The notes beneath the pieces are model-generated. The model was not told the DNA's origin and did not search any database. It saw nothing but the letters and a program-made list of their open reading frames with translations. A program made the translations under genes and the position numbers. A stretch of DNA of 64,000 nucleotides, taken from NCBI RefSeq assembly GCF_050937815.1, contig NZ_JACDIJ010000008.1:48592-112591 (forward strand). Direction: 5' to 3'. The number at the start of each line of letters is the position of its first letter. Position 1 is the stretch's first letter. Origin of the DNA: Treponema_C sp050937815. Its GTDB lineage: Bacteria > Spirochaetota > Spirochaetia > Treponematales > Treponemataceae. Shown piece after piece: positions 1 through 8,911 of this stretch.

Positions 1-1
1 A

Positions 2-886
2 TCGTTTGAAGATAAGGTAGCCGCTTACGATAAGGTAATTGCGTCTTATGCATCGGCGGAAAAAGAAATTAATTCCGCTGCGGCCAATGCGGGCCTTGCA
101 AAAAGTACCGCCCTTGCTCCGAATATGCGTGTTTTAAGAAAAGCCCGCCAAGACCTTACGGTTAGTCGCGCAGCCCTTATCCGCGAGCGTGCATACGACT
201 ATAAAAACAAAATCAATGAAGAATTTGCACGTACGCCGGAAAATGCCGAAAGCGGAAAAATGTCTCTTGAAGACATTCTTGCACATCATAAATCGATAGA
301 AAAAAATATCGATGTCATATATCAAGACTTGCTCGGTTTTGCATCGAAATATCCGAACGATATCGGTCAGGATATAATCGACGATATAAACGCGCAAAAA
401 AAGGATCTTGAAGCTAAAATAGCACAGGTAAATGCGGAAATTCGTACCGCACAGGAAATTGCAAGCCGCGGAAAGGTTGTTATACCGCTTATAATAGGGC
501 TTTTTAACCCCGATCCCCGTTCGACGGCAGAAAGTAAAAGAAGCCGCCCTGCAAAATTCAGCGCTTCAAATGTAAAAAAAGACGAGTACTGGTGGGGTAT
601 GGTTTCGATTCCCCGCGGTCAAATGAACGACTTGGTAATTACTTTAAAAGATAACCGTACTGTCCGTGCCTTTGCCGAAAATACAAAAAGCGGTAAATTG
701 ATCGAAAAAAACAAAATGAAAGATTTAATTAACCGCAGTTACAAGGTAGGTAATTCGTGGCCGATTCTCAATGCGGGAAGTCAATTAACAAGCGATAAAT
801 ATTTTTTTGAAGTTCAAAAAGGCAAAACTCCGGATTATTCGGGAGAAGTAGTCGTGTATAGTTCGTTTATTGTGAGGATGCGTTAA
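2..886 (+). CDS. Unknown protein, 5' end outside the window
   Basis: The frame is open from the first bases of the window and ends at 886, so the gene is truncated by the window edge; at least 294 residues are visible. I do not recognise the family. The first ~150 visible residues are charged and helix-rich (Lys, Glu and Ala in heptad-like spacing), suggesting a coiled coil. They are followed by a short hydrophobic stretch (VVIPLIIGLFNPDP) and a basic C-terminal half rich in aromatic and beta-type residues. Its stop codon overlaps the start of the peptide-binding-protein gene by one base, so it is cotranscribed with the ABC uptake operon and may be an envelope or accessory component. Function is not assigned. 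Confidence 0.7.
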   Translation, partial: SFEDKVAAYDKVIASYASAEKEINSAAANAGLAKSTALAPNMRVLRKARQDLTVSRAALIRERAYDYKNKINEEFARTPENAESGKMSLEDILAHHKSIEKNIDVIYQDLLGFASKYPNDIGQDIIDDINAQKKDLEAKIAQVNAEIRTAQEIASRGKVVIPLIIGLFNPDPRSTAESKRSRPAKFSASNVKKDEYWWGMVSIPRGQMNDLVITLKDNRTVRAFAENTKSGKLIEKNKMKDLINRSYKVGNSWPILNAGSQLTSDKYFFEVQKGKTPDYSGEVVVYSSFIVRMR

Positions 887-2478
887 TGAAAATGAATAAA
901 AAAAGCATTATAGTTATTGTTGCCGTCTGTCTTATTGTTTTAGGCTCTGCCGGTGCATTTGTAATTTGGAAAGCTCAACCGAAGGGGGTGATGGTTGCCG
1001 TATCGACCTTGCCGGATTCCCTTAATCCCGTTTTGGAGCAAAATACTTCCGGCTTAAATGCCGACGAGCTGTTATTCGACGGTCTTGTCAATTTTGAAGT
1101 GGACGAGCAAAGCGGTTCGTTGTATTCGGAGCTTGCTCTTGCCGAAAGTATCGTGCAGGATTCGGTAAATAAAAAAACATATACGGTATTGCTGCGCGAT
1201 GTAATGTGGCACGACGGAACTCCGCTTACCGCAAGTGACGTTGAATATTCGTTTGCCGCTTATACGGATGAAAATAATGATTCTCCTAAGCGCGACTATC
1301 TTATGTCCTTTATTAAAAGTGTTACCGCTGTTGACGATAAAACGGTAACGGTTGAATTTATCAACCCCATACCCGAATTCCGCGCTTATCCGGTGCTTAC
1401 CTTTAAGATTGTTCCGTCAAAATATAACGGACAAAATATGCAAGTAAATATGCGCTCCGGTGAAAACGAACGCAAATTTGCTACGGCACCGGTCGGAACG
1501 GGACCGTTTAAATTGGCGGATTGGGAAATCGGTAAATGGGTTACCTTTGAGGCAAACGGTACATATTTTAAGCATAAGCCCCAGGCAAGCAATTTGGTGA
1601 TGAAGCGCGTAATAGATCCGATTATTCGTATAAACGAAATGCGCAAGGGACGCATTAATTTGATTCTTGAAACGAATCCGATGGATCGCGCCGATGTTGA
1701 AAAAATCCCCAATGTGGATGTCAATTCATATATGCCGTATGCGTTTTATCAAGTTGCAATTAACACCAAACTGTTCCCCAATGCCGAAGGCCGCCAAGCG
1801 ATGGCTCGGGCACTTGATAAGAAAGCTCTTATTCCGTCGATTACGGATAAGGATTCGGGAGTGATTTTAAACTACGGCCCGTTCCCGTCGAATCTTTTTG
1901 CGTCCAATATTCCCGAATATGTAAACAAACCGATGCCTAATTTTCTTCCCTTTAATGCGAAAGAAGCTAAAAAACTTGCTTCCGCAGGCGGAATCAGCGG
2001 TCAAAATGCGATTCTTTTGTTTCCCGATTCAATGGGCGAATTCGGTGCAAAGATGGCCGACGGTCTTGTAAAACAATTTGCCGAAATCGGCTTAAATGTC
2101 GAAGCAAAGCGTACCGGTGATAAGGTTTTTAATCGTATGGTATATACCGAAAAATCGTATGAACTTGCCCTTATGTACTGTGAAGGCTTTGATAACCTCT
2201 ATTCGAGTTTGGGCGATTGGTACCGCTCCAAAGGTTCGCATAATATTACCGGCGTAGCGGACAGCAAATTGAACGGACTGTTCGATGCATGGGAAAAAGA
2301 AATTGTTACGTCAAATTGGATTGATTTAACGCTTCAAATCGATAAGCGAATTTGCGAACTGTCTCCGGCGCTGTTTTTATGTTCTTTGGAAAAAGACGTA
2401 TATTCGCGCGGTTTAAGCAATGTTGCCATCGCTACGGATAATCCCTTTTTATCTGCAGAAAACTGGAAATTAAAGTAG
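886..2478 (+). CDS. Peptide/nickel-type ABC transporter substrate-binding protein (SBP family 5)
   Basis: At 530 residues it has the length of DppA/OppA-type binding proteins. An N-terminal hydrophobic segment (about residues 7-28) without a lipobox Cys suggests a membrane anchor or signal peptide. Family hallmarks are the early 'STLPDSLNPVLEQN' segment, 'LLFDGLVNF' and the conserved 'VMWHDGTPLTASDVEYSF' block near residue 110. A second family block with 'VGTGPFKLADWEIG' follows in the middle. It should capture peptides or another oligomeric solute and deliver them to the two permeases encoded next. It overlaps the upstream gene by one base and is 9 bases before the first permease. The exact substrate cannot be read from sequence. 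Confidence 0.9.
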   Translation: MKMNKKSIIVIVAVCLIVLGSAGAFVIWKAQPKGVMVAVSTLPDSLNPVLEQNTSGLNADELLFDGLVNFEVDEQSGSLYSELALAESIVQDSVNKKTYTVLLRDVMWHDGTPLTASDVEYSFAAYTDENNDSPKRDYLMSFIKSVTAVDDKTVTVEFINPIPEFRAYPVLTFKIVPSKYNGQNMQVNMRSGENERKFATAPVGTGPFKLADWEIGKWVTFEANGTYFKHKPQASNLVMKRVIDPIIRINEMRKGRINLILETNPMDRADVEKIPNVDVNSYMPYAFYQVAINTKLFPNAEGRQAMARALDKKALIPSITDKDSGVILNYGPFPSNLFASNIPEYVNKPMPNFLPFNAKEAKKLASAGGISGQNAILLFPDSMGEFGAKMADGLVKQFAEIGLNVEAKRTGDKVFNRMVYTEKSYELALMYCEGFDNLYSSLGDWYRSKGSHNITGVADSKLNGLFDAWEKEIVTSNWIDLTLQIDKRICELSPALFLCSLEKDVYSRGLSNVAIATDNPFLSAENWKLK

Positions 2479-2487
2479 GTCGGAGCG

Positions 2488-3372
2488 ATGCGGTTTTTAC
2501 GTTTTTTAGTCAGAGAATTTATCATCCACGGCATTGTATTTGCCGTGGCCGGAACCTTAATTTTGTCGGCATTTTATTTGCTTTCAATCGGTGCCCCGGT
2601 TGAAAGCTATGCCGAAGCGGCGCGTTCTTTCTTTTTGCTTATTACCGGTTCCGAAGATTTTTCCATTGCTCATCCGGGATTCAGCTCCGGTCAAATAATC
2701 GCTTCGGCAGCGGCCGTTTCGCTGCCGCTGACTTTATTGTCGCTTTTTATTTTGACCGTCATCGCCCTTTCAGCGTCGGCTTATGCCGTGACGGGGCGGT
2801 ATTTGACCGAACATCATAAAAACCGCAAAGCGGAACGGTTCGGCGGATTTTTGAGTTCCGTTTTGTCCGTTTTTGCCGCGGTACCGCTGTTTGTCGGTTT
2901 TTGGGTGTTGGCCAATATATTCGGAAGCGATGCGCCCTTTATTGTTATTGCCCTTATTACGGTTGTACTCGGCGGGCTTTCATGGGATGCAACAAATTTT
3001 CTTAAGGCCGATATGCTCAATCAAGTTCATACAACTCATGCCGTTGTGTTTTCAACGCTCGGACACGGTTTGGGGCGCTTTTTTCCGTTGCCGGAAACGT
3101 ATTCGGGGTATCTTTTTTCTTCAAGTTTACCCCGCTTTATTCCGTATCTTGCGGGTAAGGTACCGGCTATTATCGGTTCGGTAACCATTGCCGAAATAGT
3201 ATTTTCCTTCCCCGGACTCGGCAGTACCCTGCTTGACGCTTTGCTTGCAACCAACACCGATTTGCTTGTGGCTTCTGTTTTTATTCTTTTATGTGTAAAT
3301 GCAGTTGTGGCCTTTCTTGTAAAAACTGTTTTGTTTTTGATTTATCCGAGATGGTATGAAAAAGCTATATAA
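2488..3372 (+). CDS. ABC transporter permease, DppB/OppB type
   Basis: This 294-residue integral membrane protein has about six hydrophobic segments. The C-terminal half carries the binding-protein-dependent permease signature 'GSVTIAEIVFSFPGLGSTLL' (about residues 230-250), which matches the loop that contacts the ATPase in peptide permeases of the DppB class. It is a little shorter than the usual 305-340 residues. It lies second in the uptake operon and overlaps the next permease gene by 17 bases, consistent with translational coupling. It would form half of the transmembrane channel. Confidence 0.88.
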   Translation: MRFLRFLVREFIIHGIVFAVAGTLILSAFYLLSIGAPVESYAEAARSFFLLITGSEDFSIAHPGFSSGQIIASAAAVSLPLTLLSLFILTVIALSASAYAVTGRYLTEHHKNRKAERFGGFLSSVLSVFAAVPLFVGFWVLANIFGSDAPFIVIALITVVLGGLSWDATNFLKADMLNQVHTTHAVVFSTLGHGLGRFFPLPETYSGYLFSSSLPRFIPYLAGKVPAIIGSVTIAEIVFSFPGLGSTLLDALLATNTDLLVASVFILLCVNAVVAFLVKTVLFLIYPRWYEKAI

Positions 3373-4162
3373 TATTCTTAAAATCATATGTATTCTTATT
3401 TTAATGTCGCCCCTTGCATTGTCGTGGCTGCCGTCCGAATATTTCGGCAATTTTTTGCCTTCTGAAATTGCTGCGTCGGGCTTTTTTACTGCATTGTTTG
3501 CTTCTTTCCGCGAACTGTCGATTACGCTTGTAGCTACTATGCTTTTTGCAATGCTTATAAGCCTTATACTCGGTTATATAAGCGTTTTATGGATGCGGCT
3601 CGGACGGGCTTTTGCAAATATACTCAATGCCGTTCAGTCGATTCCTTCGATACTTGTAGCTCTTTTTTGTTACGCGCCGGTTTCGGGCTATCTTGCCCGC
3701 CATACGAATGCGGCTTCGGCGTTGATGTCGCTTGTCGTGTTCGTACTTGCGGCAACGGTAACGACTTTGCCGGAAGCGGTAAGAAGCATTGCCATCCCGC
3801 TTATCGACTTGTATAACCGAAAATACAGCTTGTCTTTCCGTTCGTACGGTTTTACAAAAATGCGTATTCTTGTAGTGCTTATGAAAACCGCTTTAATGCG
3901 CAATACGTTTAAGCGGGTTGCCGCCGGTATTTTGCTTAAAACACTCGTTCTCGACTGTTCTTTCGGTTTTATTATTCAACTGGGTTTCGGAAGTTACGGA
4001 ACGCCGGCTCACCTCAGCCCGGGGGCTTTAATAGCGGCTCACCGCGATGCGTTGTTTGAAGGCGGAAATCCTCTTCTGTTTTGGATTCCTTCAATTATGC
4101 TTATAAGTATCAGCATTGCATTTTTAATTATGCTGAATAAGAAAAAGGGAGAAAATGCATGA
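3356..4162 (+). CDS. ABC transporter permease, DppC-like (divergent)
   Basis: This 268-residue polytopic membrane protein has hydrophobic segments near residues 7-25, 45-80, 95-140 and 240-262. Position and overlap with the DppB-type gene (17 bases) and the ATPase gene (4 bases) make it the partner permease. The cytoplasmic loop around 'MRNTFKRVAAGILLKTLVLD' takes the place of the usual EAA motif and is poorly conserved, so family membership is inferred mainly from context. A specialised or diverged DppC is the best reading. Confidence 0.8.
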   Translation: MKKLYNILKIICILILMSPLALSWLPSEYFGNFLPSEIAASGFFTALFASFRELSITLVATMLFAMLISLILGYISVLWMRLGRAFANILNAVQSIPSILVALFCYAPVSGYLARHTNAASALMSLVVFVLAATVTTLPEAVRSIAIPLIDLYNRKYSLSFRSYGFTKMRILVVLMKTALMRNTFKRVAAGILLKTLVLDCSFGFIIQLGFGSYGTPAHLSPGALIAAHRDALFEGGNPLLFWIPSIMLISISIAFLIMLNKKKGENA

Positions 4163-5616
4163 AACCTATTTCGCTTGATAATTTTTCAATTAAATTGGGC
4201 AAACGCATCCTCCTTAAGGATTCGAATTTTTCAATCGAGCCGAATTCCTCCGCCGTTATTATGGGACCGACGGGAACCGGTAAATCGGTTTTTTTGCAGT
4301 CCATTGCAGGTATTCTTTCTACGAAAATTTTTACTTTTTCCGGCACAATGAAAGTAAACGGCTTTGACGCCTATGTTAACGGACGTAAACGGAATTTCAG
4401 TTTATGGTCGCAAATTGCACAGTCGGGCCTTATGTTTGTGCCGGCTGAAACCGCACAGGTGATGAATCCGGCTTTGACTTTGGATCAAAACCTTGCTCTT
4501 CTTGCGCCCGGCCGTAAACCGATTATTCAAGAGAGGCTTAAAAAATACTTTTCGCTTGATTTTGAAGCTTTTGCGCGTTTGTATCCGGATGAAATTTCCG
4601 GCGGCGAAATGCAGCGTATTACTTTGATGATTTTGCTTTCGCGCAAGGGTAATTTAATCCTTTTGGACGAACCGACGGTTAACCTTGACCGCAATTTGCG
4701 TAAACATTTTGTGGAATTTCTAAACAACGAAATTCTTGCAACGCGGGATAAAACCTTTCTTATGGTAAGCCATGACCTTGATTTTATTAAAAGGCTTACC
4801 CTTGATCGGGCTTTTAGACTGAACGACGGCATAATCGAACTTCAGGAAAAACTTCCGGAAATGGAAGGATACGAAAAACCCGAAGCTAAAAAAGGTGCGT
4901 CCGGAACCGCAATTGAACTTTTGGATGTGTCGCAAACATATTTTAAGCGCGGCATTTTCGGCGAGCGTGTATTTACGGCATTTAAGGGGCTTAATCTTGT
5001 TTTTGAGCGTTCCACCGTCTACGGTATTACCGGGCCTTCCGGCTGCGGAAAATCCAGCACGATTAAAGCGATTTTACGGTTACTTGACGGTACAAAGGGA
5101 CGTATTTTGTTGGAAGATTCGGATTTGGTAGCCCTTAAACCGAAAGAAACGGGAATAGATCCGAAATCCTTTAAACCCTTCCGCCGCCGCATGGCTGTAG
5201 TACAGCAGGATTCGCGGTTTTCTTTTTTCCCCGACCTTAATATCCGCGATTCTTTTAAACAGATTTCGGCGGCCGGGCAAAGCGGAACCATTGAAGAATT
5301 GACGGAAAATCTTGAAAAAGTCGGTCTTACAGCTGCACATCTTAAAAAACGTCCGAACGCTTTATCTTCCGGTGAAATGAAGCGTATGGATATTGCACGC
5401 GCGCTTACCGCCAAACCCGATATTTTACTTCTTGACGAACCCTTTGCACATATCGACTTCGAAACCCGCTTACAAGTAATGAAGGCGATTTCCGAATATC
5501 TGGCCGACCATGCTACGATATTGGTAATTGTTACACATGAAGATTTTGACTTGCGTTACTTTATAGAAAAGAATTTCGATTTTCCGGAATTGGTCGGACA
5601 ATTTGTCGGTGAGTGA
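4159..5616 (+). CDS. ABC transporter ATPase with two fused nucleotide-binding domains (DppD-DppF-like)
   Basis: One 485-residue polypeptide carries two complete ATP-binding cassettes. The first has Walker A 'GPTGTGKS' (residues 36-43), signature 'SGGEMQ' and Walker B 'LILLDEP'. The second has Walker A 'GPSGCGKS' (about 292-299), signature 'SSGEMKR' and Walker B 'ILLLDEP'. Most peptide transporters encode these domains as separate DppD and DppF proteins, so this is a natural fusion that would power the two permeases encoded upstream. It is the last gene of the operon and is followed by a strong terminator. Confidence 0.92.
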   Translation: MKPISLDNFSIKLGKRILLKDSNFSIEPNSSAVIMGPTGTGKSVFLQSIAGILSTKIFTFSGTMKVNGFDAYVNGRKRNFSLWSQIAQSGLMFVPAETAQVMNPALTLDQNLALLAPGRKPIIQERLKKYFSLDFEAFARLYPDEISGGEMQRITLMILLSRKGNLILLDEPTVNLDRNLRKHFVEFLNNEILATRDKTFLMVSHDLDFIKRLTLDRAFRLNDGIIELQEKLPEMEGYEKPEAKKGASGTAIELLDVSQTYFKRGIFGERVFTAFKGLNLVFERSTVYGITGPSGCGKSSTIKAILRLLDGTKGRILLEDSDLVALKPKETGIDPKSFKPFRRRMAVVQQDSRFSFFPDLNIRDSFKQISAAGQSGTIEELTENLEKVGLTAAHLKKRPNALSSGEMKRMDIARALTAKPDILLLDEPFAHIDFETRLQVMKAISEYLADHATILVIVTHEDFDLRYFIEKNFDFPELVGQFVGE

Positions 5617-5685
5617 TAAAAACCGCAGTTTTACGCTGCGATTATAGGGGCAGTTTCGCCTAAAAACCATAATTTTTTTGCGGTT

Positions 5686-5733
5686 AAACCTCCGCTTGCT
5701 TTGTATTTTTACGGGCAGGGCGGAGGTTTTTTA
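5686..5733 (+). terminator. Rho-independent terminator of the peptide ABC operon
   Basis: A perfect 10-bp inverted repeat (AAACCTCCGC at 5686-5695, GCGGAGGTTT at 5720-5729) is followed by a T-run. It sits about 70 bases after the ATPase stop codon. The AraC gene on the other strand ends at 5777, so the hairpin may serve both strands. Confidence 0.85.
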
Positions 5734-5776
5734 TATGCGGTAGCGATATGCGGGTTAATGATGGCGTACAGGGGTT

Positions 5777-6655
5777 TTAGTCTTCGGCGAAGGTATTTTG
5801 TTTCCCATATTGTTTGGGAGATAGCTTTGTATGTTGTTTGAATATTCTGATAAAATGTGATAAAGTATTGTATCCGACCAGTGCACATACTGTATCGACA
5901 GGCATATTATTTACAAGAAGTTCTTTTGCTTTCATAATTCGGCAATTTATAACATACTGATTTGGAGAAAATCCTGTTACTTTTTTAAAAAGTTCACAGA
6001 GGCTATGTTTATTTGTACATGCATACTTTGCTAAGTTATCTAGGCAAAGATCCGTTTCCAGATTTGTGTGTATATGTGCTATGAGTGAGTATATCCGCTT
6101 GTATTCGGGTAGTATGCTTTCCGGTACGATATTGTGATATTCACGGTATAGCCGGTTTATATATATTAACAGTTCTCCGATAAGAAATTTATTATACAAA
6201 TCTTTGCCGTATGTATCTTTTTTTTCTTTATTGCTGCTGTCTATAATTTTGTTCAGCATAACCTCTATTTGATCTGCTGCCTCTATACTTAATTTTAATA
6301 TCTGTGAATCTAAAAATGGTCTGAAAAAAAAACATTCAAGTAAATTGGTTGTAGGAGAAGACAGCTGTTCAATATACTCAGGTTTAAAGAATAAAACATA
6401 TCTGTCATATTTACATCGTTTATTTAAAGTTATAAGATGAAGATCCGTATTGTTAAAAAGAATTACAGTATTGGCAGGAATATGATATGATTTTTCGTCT
6501 ATATTACATATCACATTTTCCGAACGTATAAATAAGATTTCAAATACATCATGTATATGAAATCGTCGTTTTTCTGGAATAAAAGTTGTTTTATGCTTTA
6601 AAAGAAAATCTTCACTGAACGATTCATAATAAAGATCATAATCTTTAGTTTTCAT
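5777..6655 (-). CDS. AraC-family transcriptional regulator
   Basis: This 292-residue protein has an N-terminal cupin-like sensing domain ('IHDVFEILFIRSENVICNIDEKSY' region, about residues 33-60) and a C-terminal AraC helix-turn-helix pair (about 190-285). The C-terminal part includes 'CLDNLAKYACTNKHSLCELF' and the family block 'VGYNTLSHFIRIFKQHTKLSPKQY'. It is divergent from the gene at 6751 with about 95 bases between them, the classic layout for a local regulator. It probably controls the sulfur-transfer/isomerase/TRAP operon in response to the imported substrate; that is inference from position. Confidence 0.9.
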   Translation of the reverse strand: MKTKDYDLYYESFSEDFLLKHKTTFIPEKRRFHIHDVFEILFIRSENVICNIDEKSYHIPANTVILFNNTDLHLITLNKRCKYDRYVLFFKPEYIEQLSSPTTNLLECFFFRPFLDSQILKLSIEAADQIEVMLNKIIDSSNKEKKDTYGKDLYNKFLIGELLIYINRLYREYHNIVPESILPEYKRIYSLIAHIHTNLETDLCLDNLAKYACTNKHSLCELFKKVTGFSPNQYVINCRIMKAKELLVNNMPVDTVCALVGYNTLSHFIRIFKQHTKLSPKQYGKQNTFAED

Positions 6656-6750
6656 ACCAGTTACTATGATTGTATCATCATTTTCTTGAAATGTAAATAA
6701 ATATTATCAAAACGCAAAAAAACAAATAGTATAGAAAGTATACTTAACAC

Positions 6751-7197
6751 ATGAGTGATGAACGCTATATTGAAAAATGCATTGTTGCTGATCTGTCTGC
6801 AGAAAAAATCATACAAACTCTTCTTTCCTCAAAGTATGATATTGCTATTTTTAAATCTTATTTGAAAGAATATCTTTTAACAAGATTTATGCTTAATTCG
6901 AATATAGAAGAAGAAAATATATATAATCTTGCAGTAATGAGCATTAAGGCTAATTTATCGGATAAATCTGCCGAAAGTTTAGCCAATGCGGATTTACGTA
7001 TCGATAAATATGATTGCCATCATACCAATTCCGCTGTCCGAAAAAAAGTTCTTTTTATAATGAATTTGGAAAAAAAACTTAACATACACTTACCTGATGA
7101 TGCAGCCGTAGAAATAAACAATATAGAAGACTTGGCTTTGTTATTATATCCGAAATATATGCAAAAATGGGAAAGTAACAGTGAATATGACATTTAA
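6751..7197 (+). CDS. Acyl-carrier-protein-like small protein, first gene of the sulfur/TRAP operon
   Basis: This is a 148-residue protein without signal peptide or membrane segments. Residues about 100-140 (VRKKVLFIMNLEKKLNI, then 'VEINNIEDLALLL') resemble the last helices of acyl carrier proteins. The phosphopantetheine attachment motif (DSL) is absent, and the stretch 'DCHHTNS' occupies that place. The N-terminal ~95 residues match nothing I recognise. It overlaps the following SufS-like gene by 17 bases, so the two are probably translationally coupled. It could be a carrier or docking protein in sulfur transfer, but function is not established. Confidence 0.6.
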   Translation: MSDERYIEKCIVADLSAEKIIQTLLSSKYDIAIFKSYLKEYLLTRFMLNSNIEEENIYNLAVMSIKANLSDKSAESLANADLRIDKYDCHHTNSAVRKKVLFIMNLEKKLNIHLPDDAAVEINNIEDLALLLYPKYMQKWESNSEYDI

Positions 7198-8410
7198 TGT
7201 ATCGAATATACGTAAGGATTTTCCGCTCATAGATTCCCACTGTTTGAAATTGATTTATTTGGATAATGCTGCAACGACGCAAAAACCGCTTGTTGTCATA
7301 GACGCATTAACTGAATACTATAAAAATAAAAATGCTAATATACATCGGGGTGCGTATGAACTAAGTATTCATTCAACCGATTTATATGAAAATTCACGAA
7401 AAGTTATACGGAAATTTATAGGAGCTCATAAAGATTGCGAAATTATATTTACAAAAAATACTACAGAGTCAATTAATATTGTTGCATATTCGTTTTGTGA
7501 AACTTTTCTTAAAATGGGAGGAAATATAATAACTACAGAGTTGGAACATCATTCAAATTATCTTCCGTGGCTGGCTGCATGCAGTAGAAAATCCGGTGAA
7601 CTGCGGCTTTTACCTATCGCCGACGACGGCTTTTTCAGTATGACCTTATTGGAACGTTTAATAGACAACAAAACGGCTCTTGTTGCGGTAACAGGCGCGT
7701 CAAATGCAATCGGTTTGTTGCCTCCGTTAAAAGATATTATAAAAATTGCTCATGCGCATAACGTTCCTGTTCTTGTGGACGGCGCCCAACTTATTGCGCA
7801 TTCTTTTGTTGATGTTTCAGCAATTGATTGTGATTTTTTTACTTTCTCCGCTCATAAAATATATGGTCCGACCGGAATAGGTGTATTGTACGGAAAAGAA
7901 GCATATCTTGAGAAAATGCATCCCTATAATTATGGCGGTGATATGGTTGATAGAATAGGAGAAACTTTCGGAACTACTACTTGGCAAAACTTGCCGACGA
8001 AATTTGAAGCAGGGACACAGGATGTAGGTGCTGCCGTCGGCCTTTCTACCGCGTTGCGGTATATTAATGTACAGGGCACAACTTGTTTACATGCATATGA
8101 GCAAACCCTTACACAATATACTCTTAAAAGATTGGATAGTATTAAAGGAATAACTGTAATTGCCAAGCACAGTCCTCGTGTTCCGCTTATTTCGTTTATC
8201 AGCTCAATTTTTTCTCCCTATGATATAAGTATGCTTTTAGCGGCTCACGGCATTGCAAGCAGATGTGGAGAACTTTGTGCACAGCCGCTAATGAAAAAAC
8301 TTGGTTTAAAAAACGGACTTATTCGTATATCCATTGCTTTTTATAATACAAAGGAGGAGATAGATCGGTTTTGCGATGTTCTTGAACAAATCCAAACGTC
8401 TTATTTATAA
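7181..8410 (+). CDS. SufS/CsdA-type cysteine desulfurase (class V aminotransferase fold)
   Basis: This 409-residue PLP enzyme starts at GTG 7181; ATG 7187 is an alternative. Seen features are 'YLDNAATTQKP', 'ANIHRGAYELS', the PLP lysine in 'FSAHKIYGPTGIG' (K226) and the catalytic cysteine in 'GELCAQPLM' (C366). These match group II desulfurases, which take sulfur from cysteine as an enzyme persulfide. Around the catalytic Cys the usual 'RTGHHCA' reads 'RCGELCA', so the family His pair is lost. The next gene is a SufE-like acceptor, the normal partner of SufS. No sufB, sufC or sufD lies nearby, so a role other than general Fe-S assembly is plausible. Confidence 0.88.
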   Translation: MNMTFNVSNIRKDFPLIDSHCLKLIYLDNAATTQKPLVVIDALTEYYKNKNANIHRGAYELSIHSTDLYENSRKVIRKFIGAHKDCEIIFTKNTTESINIVAYSFCETFLKMGGNIITTELEHHSNYLPWLAACSRKSGELRLLPIADDGFFSMTLLERLIDNKTALVAVTGASNAIGLLPPLKDIIKIAHAHNVPVLVDGAQLIAHSFVDVSAIDCDFFTFSAHKIYGPTGIGVLYGKEAYLEKMHPYNYGGDMVDRIGETFGTTTWQNLPTKFEAGTQDVGAAVGLSTALRYINVQGTTCLHAYEQTLTQYTLKRLDSIKGITVIAKHSPRVPLISFISSIFSPYDISMLLAAHGIASRCGELCAQPLMKKLGLKNGLIRISIAFYNTKEEIDRFCDVLEQIQTSYL

Positions 8411-8412
8411 AT

Positions 8413-8853
8413 ATGGGTACGATGTATGAAACGCTGGAAAAAAACTTGCAGTATTTTGAGATGTTTAAAGATTCGCTTTCAAGATACGACTATTTAATTC
8501 ATATTGCTTTAACAAAAGCCGGAAATGAAAAGTTCTTACTGCATAATGATGAGTATCTGATACATGGCTGTCAATCGAAGTTATGGGTAAAATGCAGTTT
8601 TGAAAATAATCGTATAAAAATAGAATGCGACAGCGAATCATTAATAATACTCGGATTTGCAACTATCATTATTGAGGTTTGTAATAACAGAACGGCCGAG
8701 GAAATTGTTGCTTTTGATTTTGATGTGTTTAAAAAATTTGAAACCGATAACGGATTACTTTCCGGAAAAAGCCGAAACGGTTTGCTTGGTATGATGAATC
8801 GTATAAAAATGTTTGCTGATTGTATTATAAATTCAAGAAATGCAAAGTTTTAA
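8413..8853 (+). CDS. SufE-like sulfur acceptor
   Basis: This 146-residue protein has the SufE/CsdE acceptor motif 'HGCQSKLWVKC', with the persulfide-carrying cysteine at about residue 53, as expected for the family (E. coli SufE Cys51). The C-terminal 'LLSGKSRNGLLGMMNRIK' matches the conserved SufE end. It starts 2 bases after the SufS-like stop and would accept sulfane sulfur from that enzyme. A second cysteine four residues before the end of the motif is unusual. ATG 8422 is an alternative start. Confidence 0.87.
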   Translation: MGTMYETLEKNLQYFEMFKDSLSRYDYLIHIALTKAGNEKFLLHNDEYLIHGCQSKLWVKCSFENNRIKIECDSESLIILGFATIIIEVCNNRTAEEIVAFDFDVFKKFETDNGLLSGKSRNGLLGMMNRIKMFADCIINSRNAKF

Positions 8854-8911
8854 AACTGAAAACACTAAAAATTGTTTAAAGCACTGTTAAAATAAAAGTA
8901 CGAGGTTGTTT

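Noticed and set aside
6656..6750. Divergent promoters between the AraC gene and the carrier-like gene
   Set aside because: Several A/T-rich hexamers fit poorly; an AGTATAG/AGTATACT motif is seen but no pair with good spacing.
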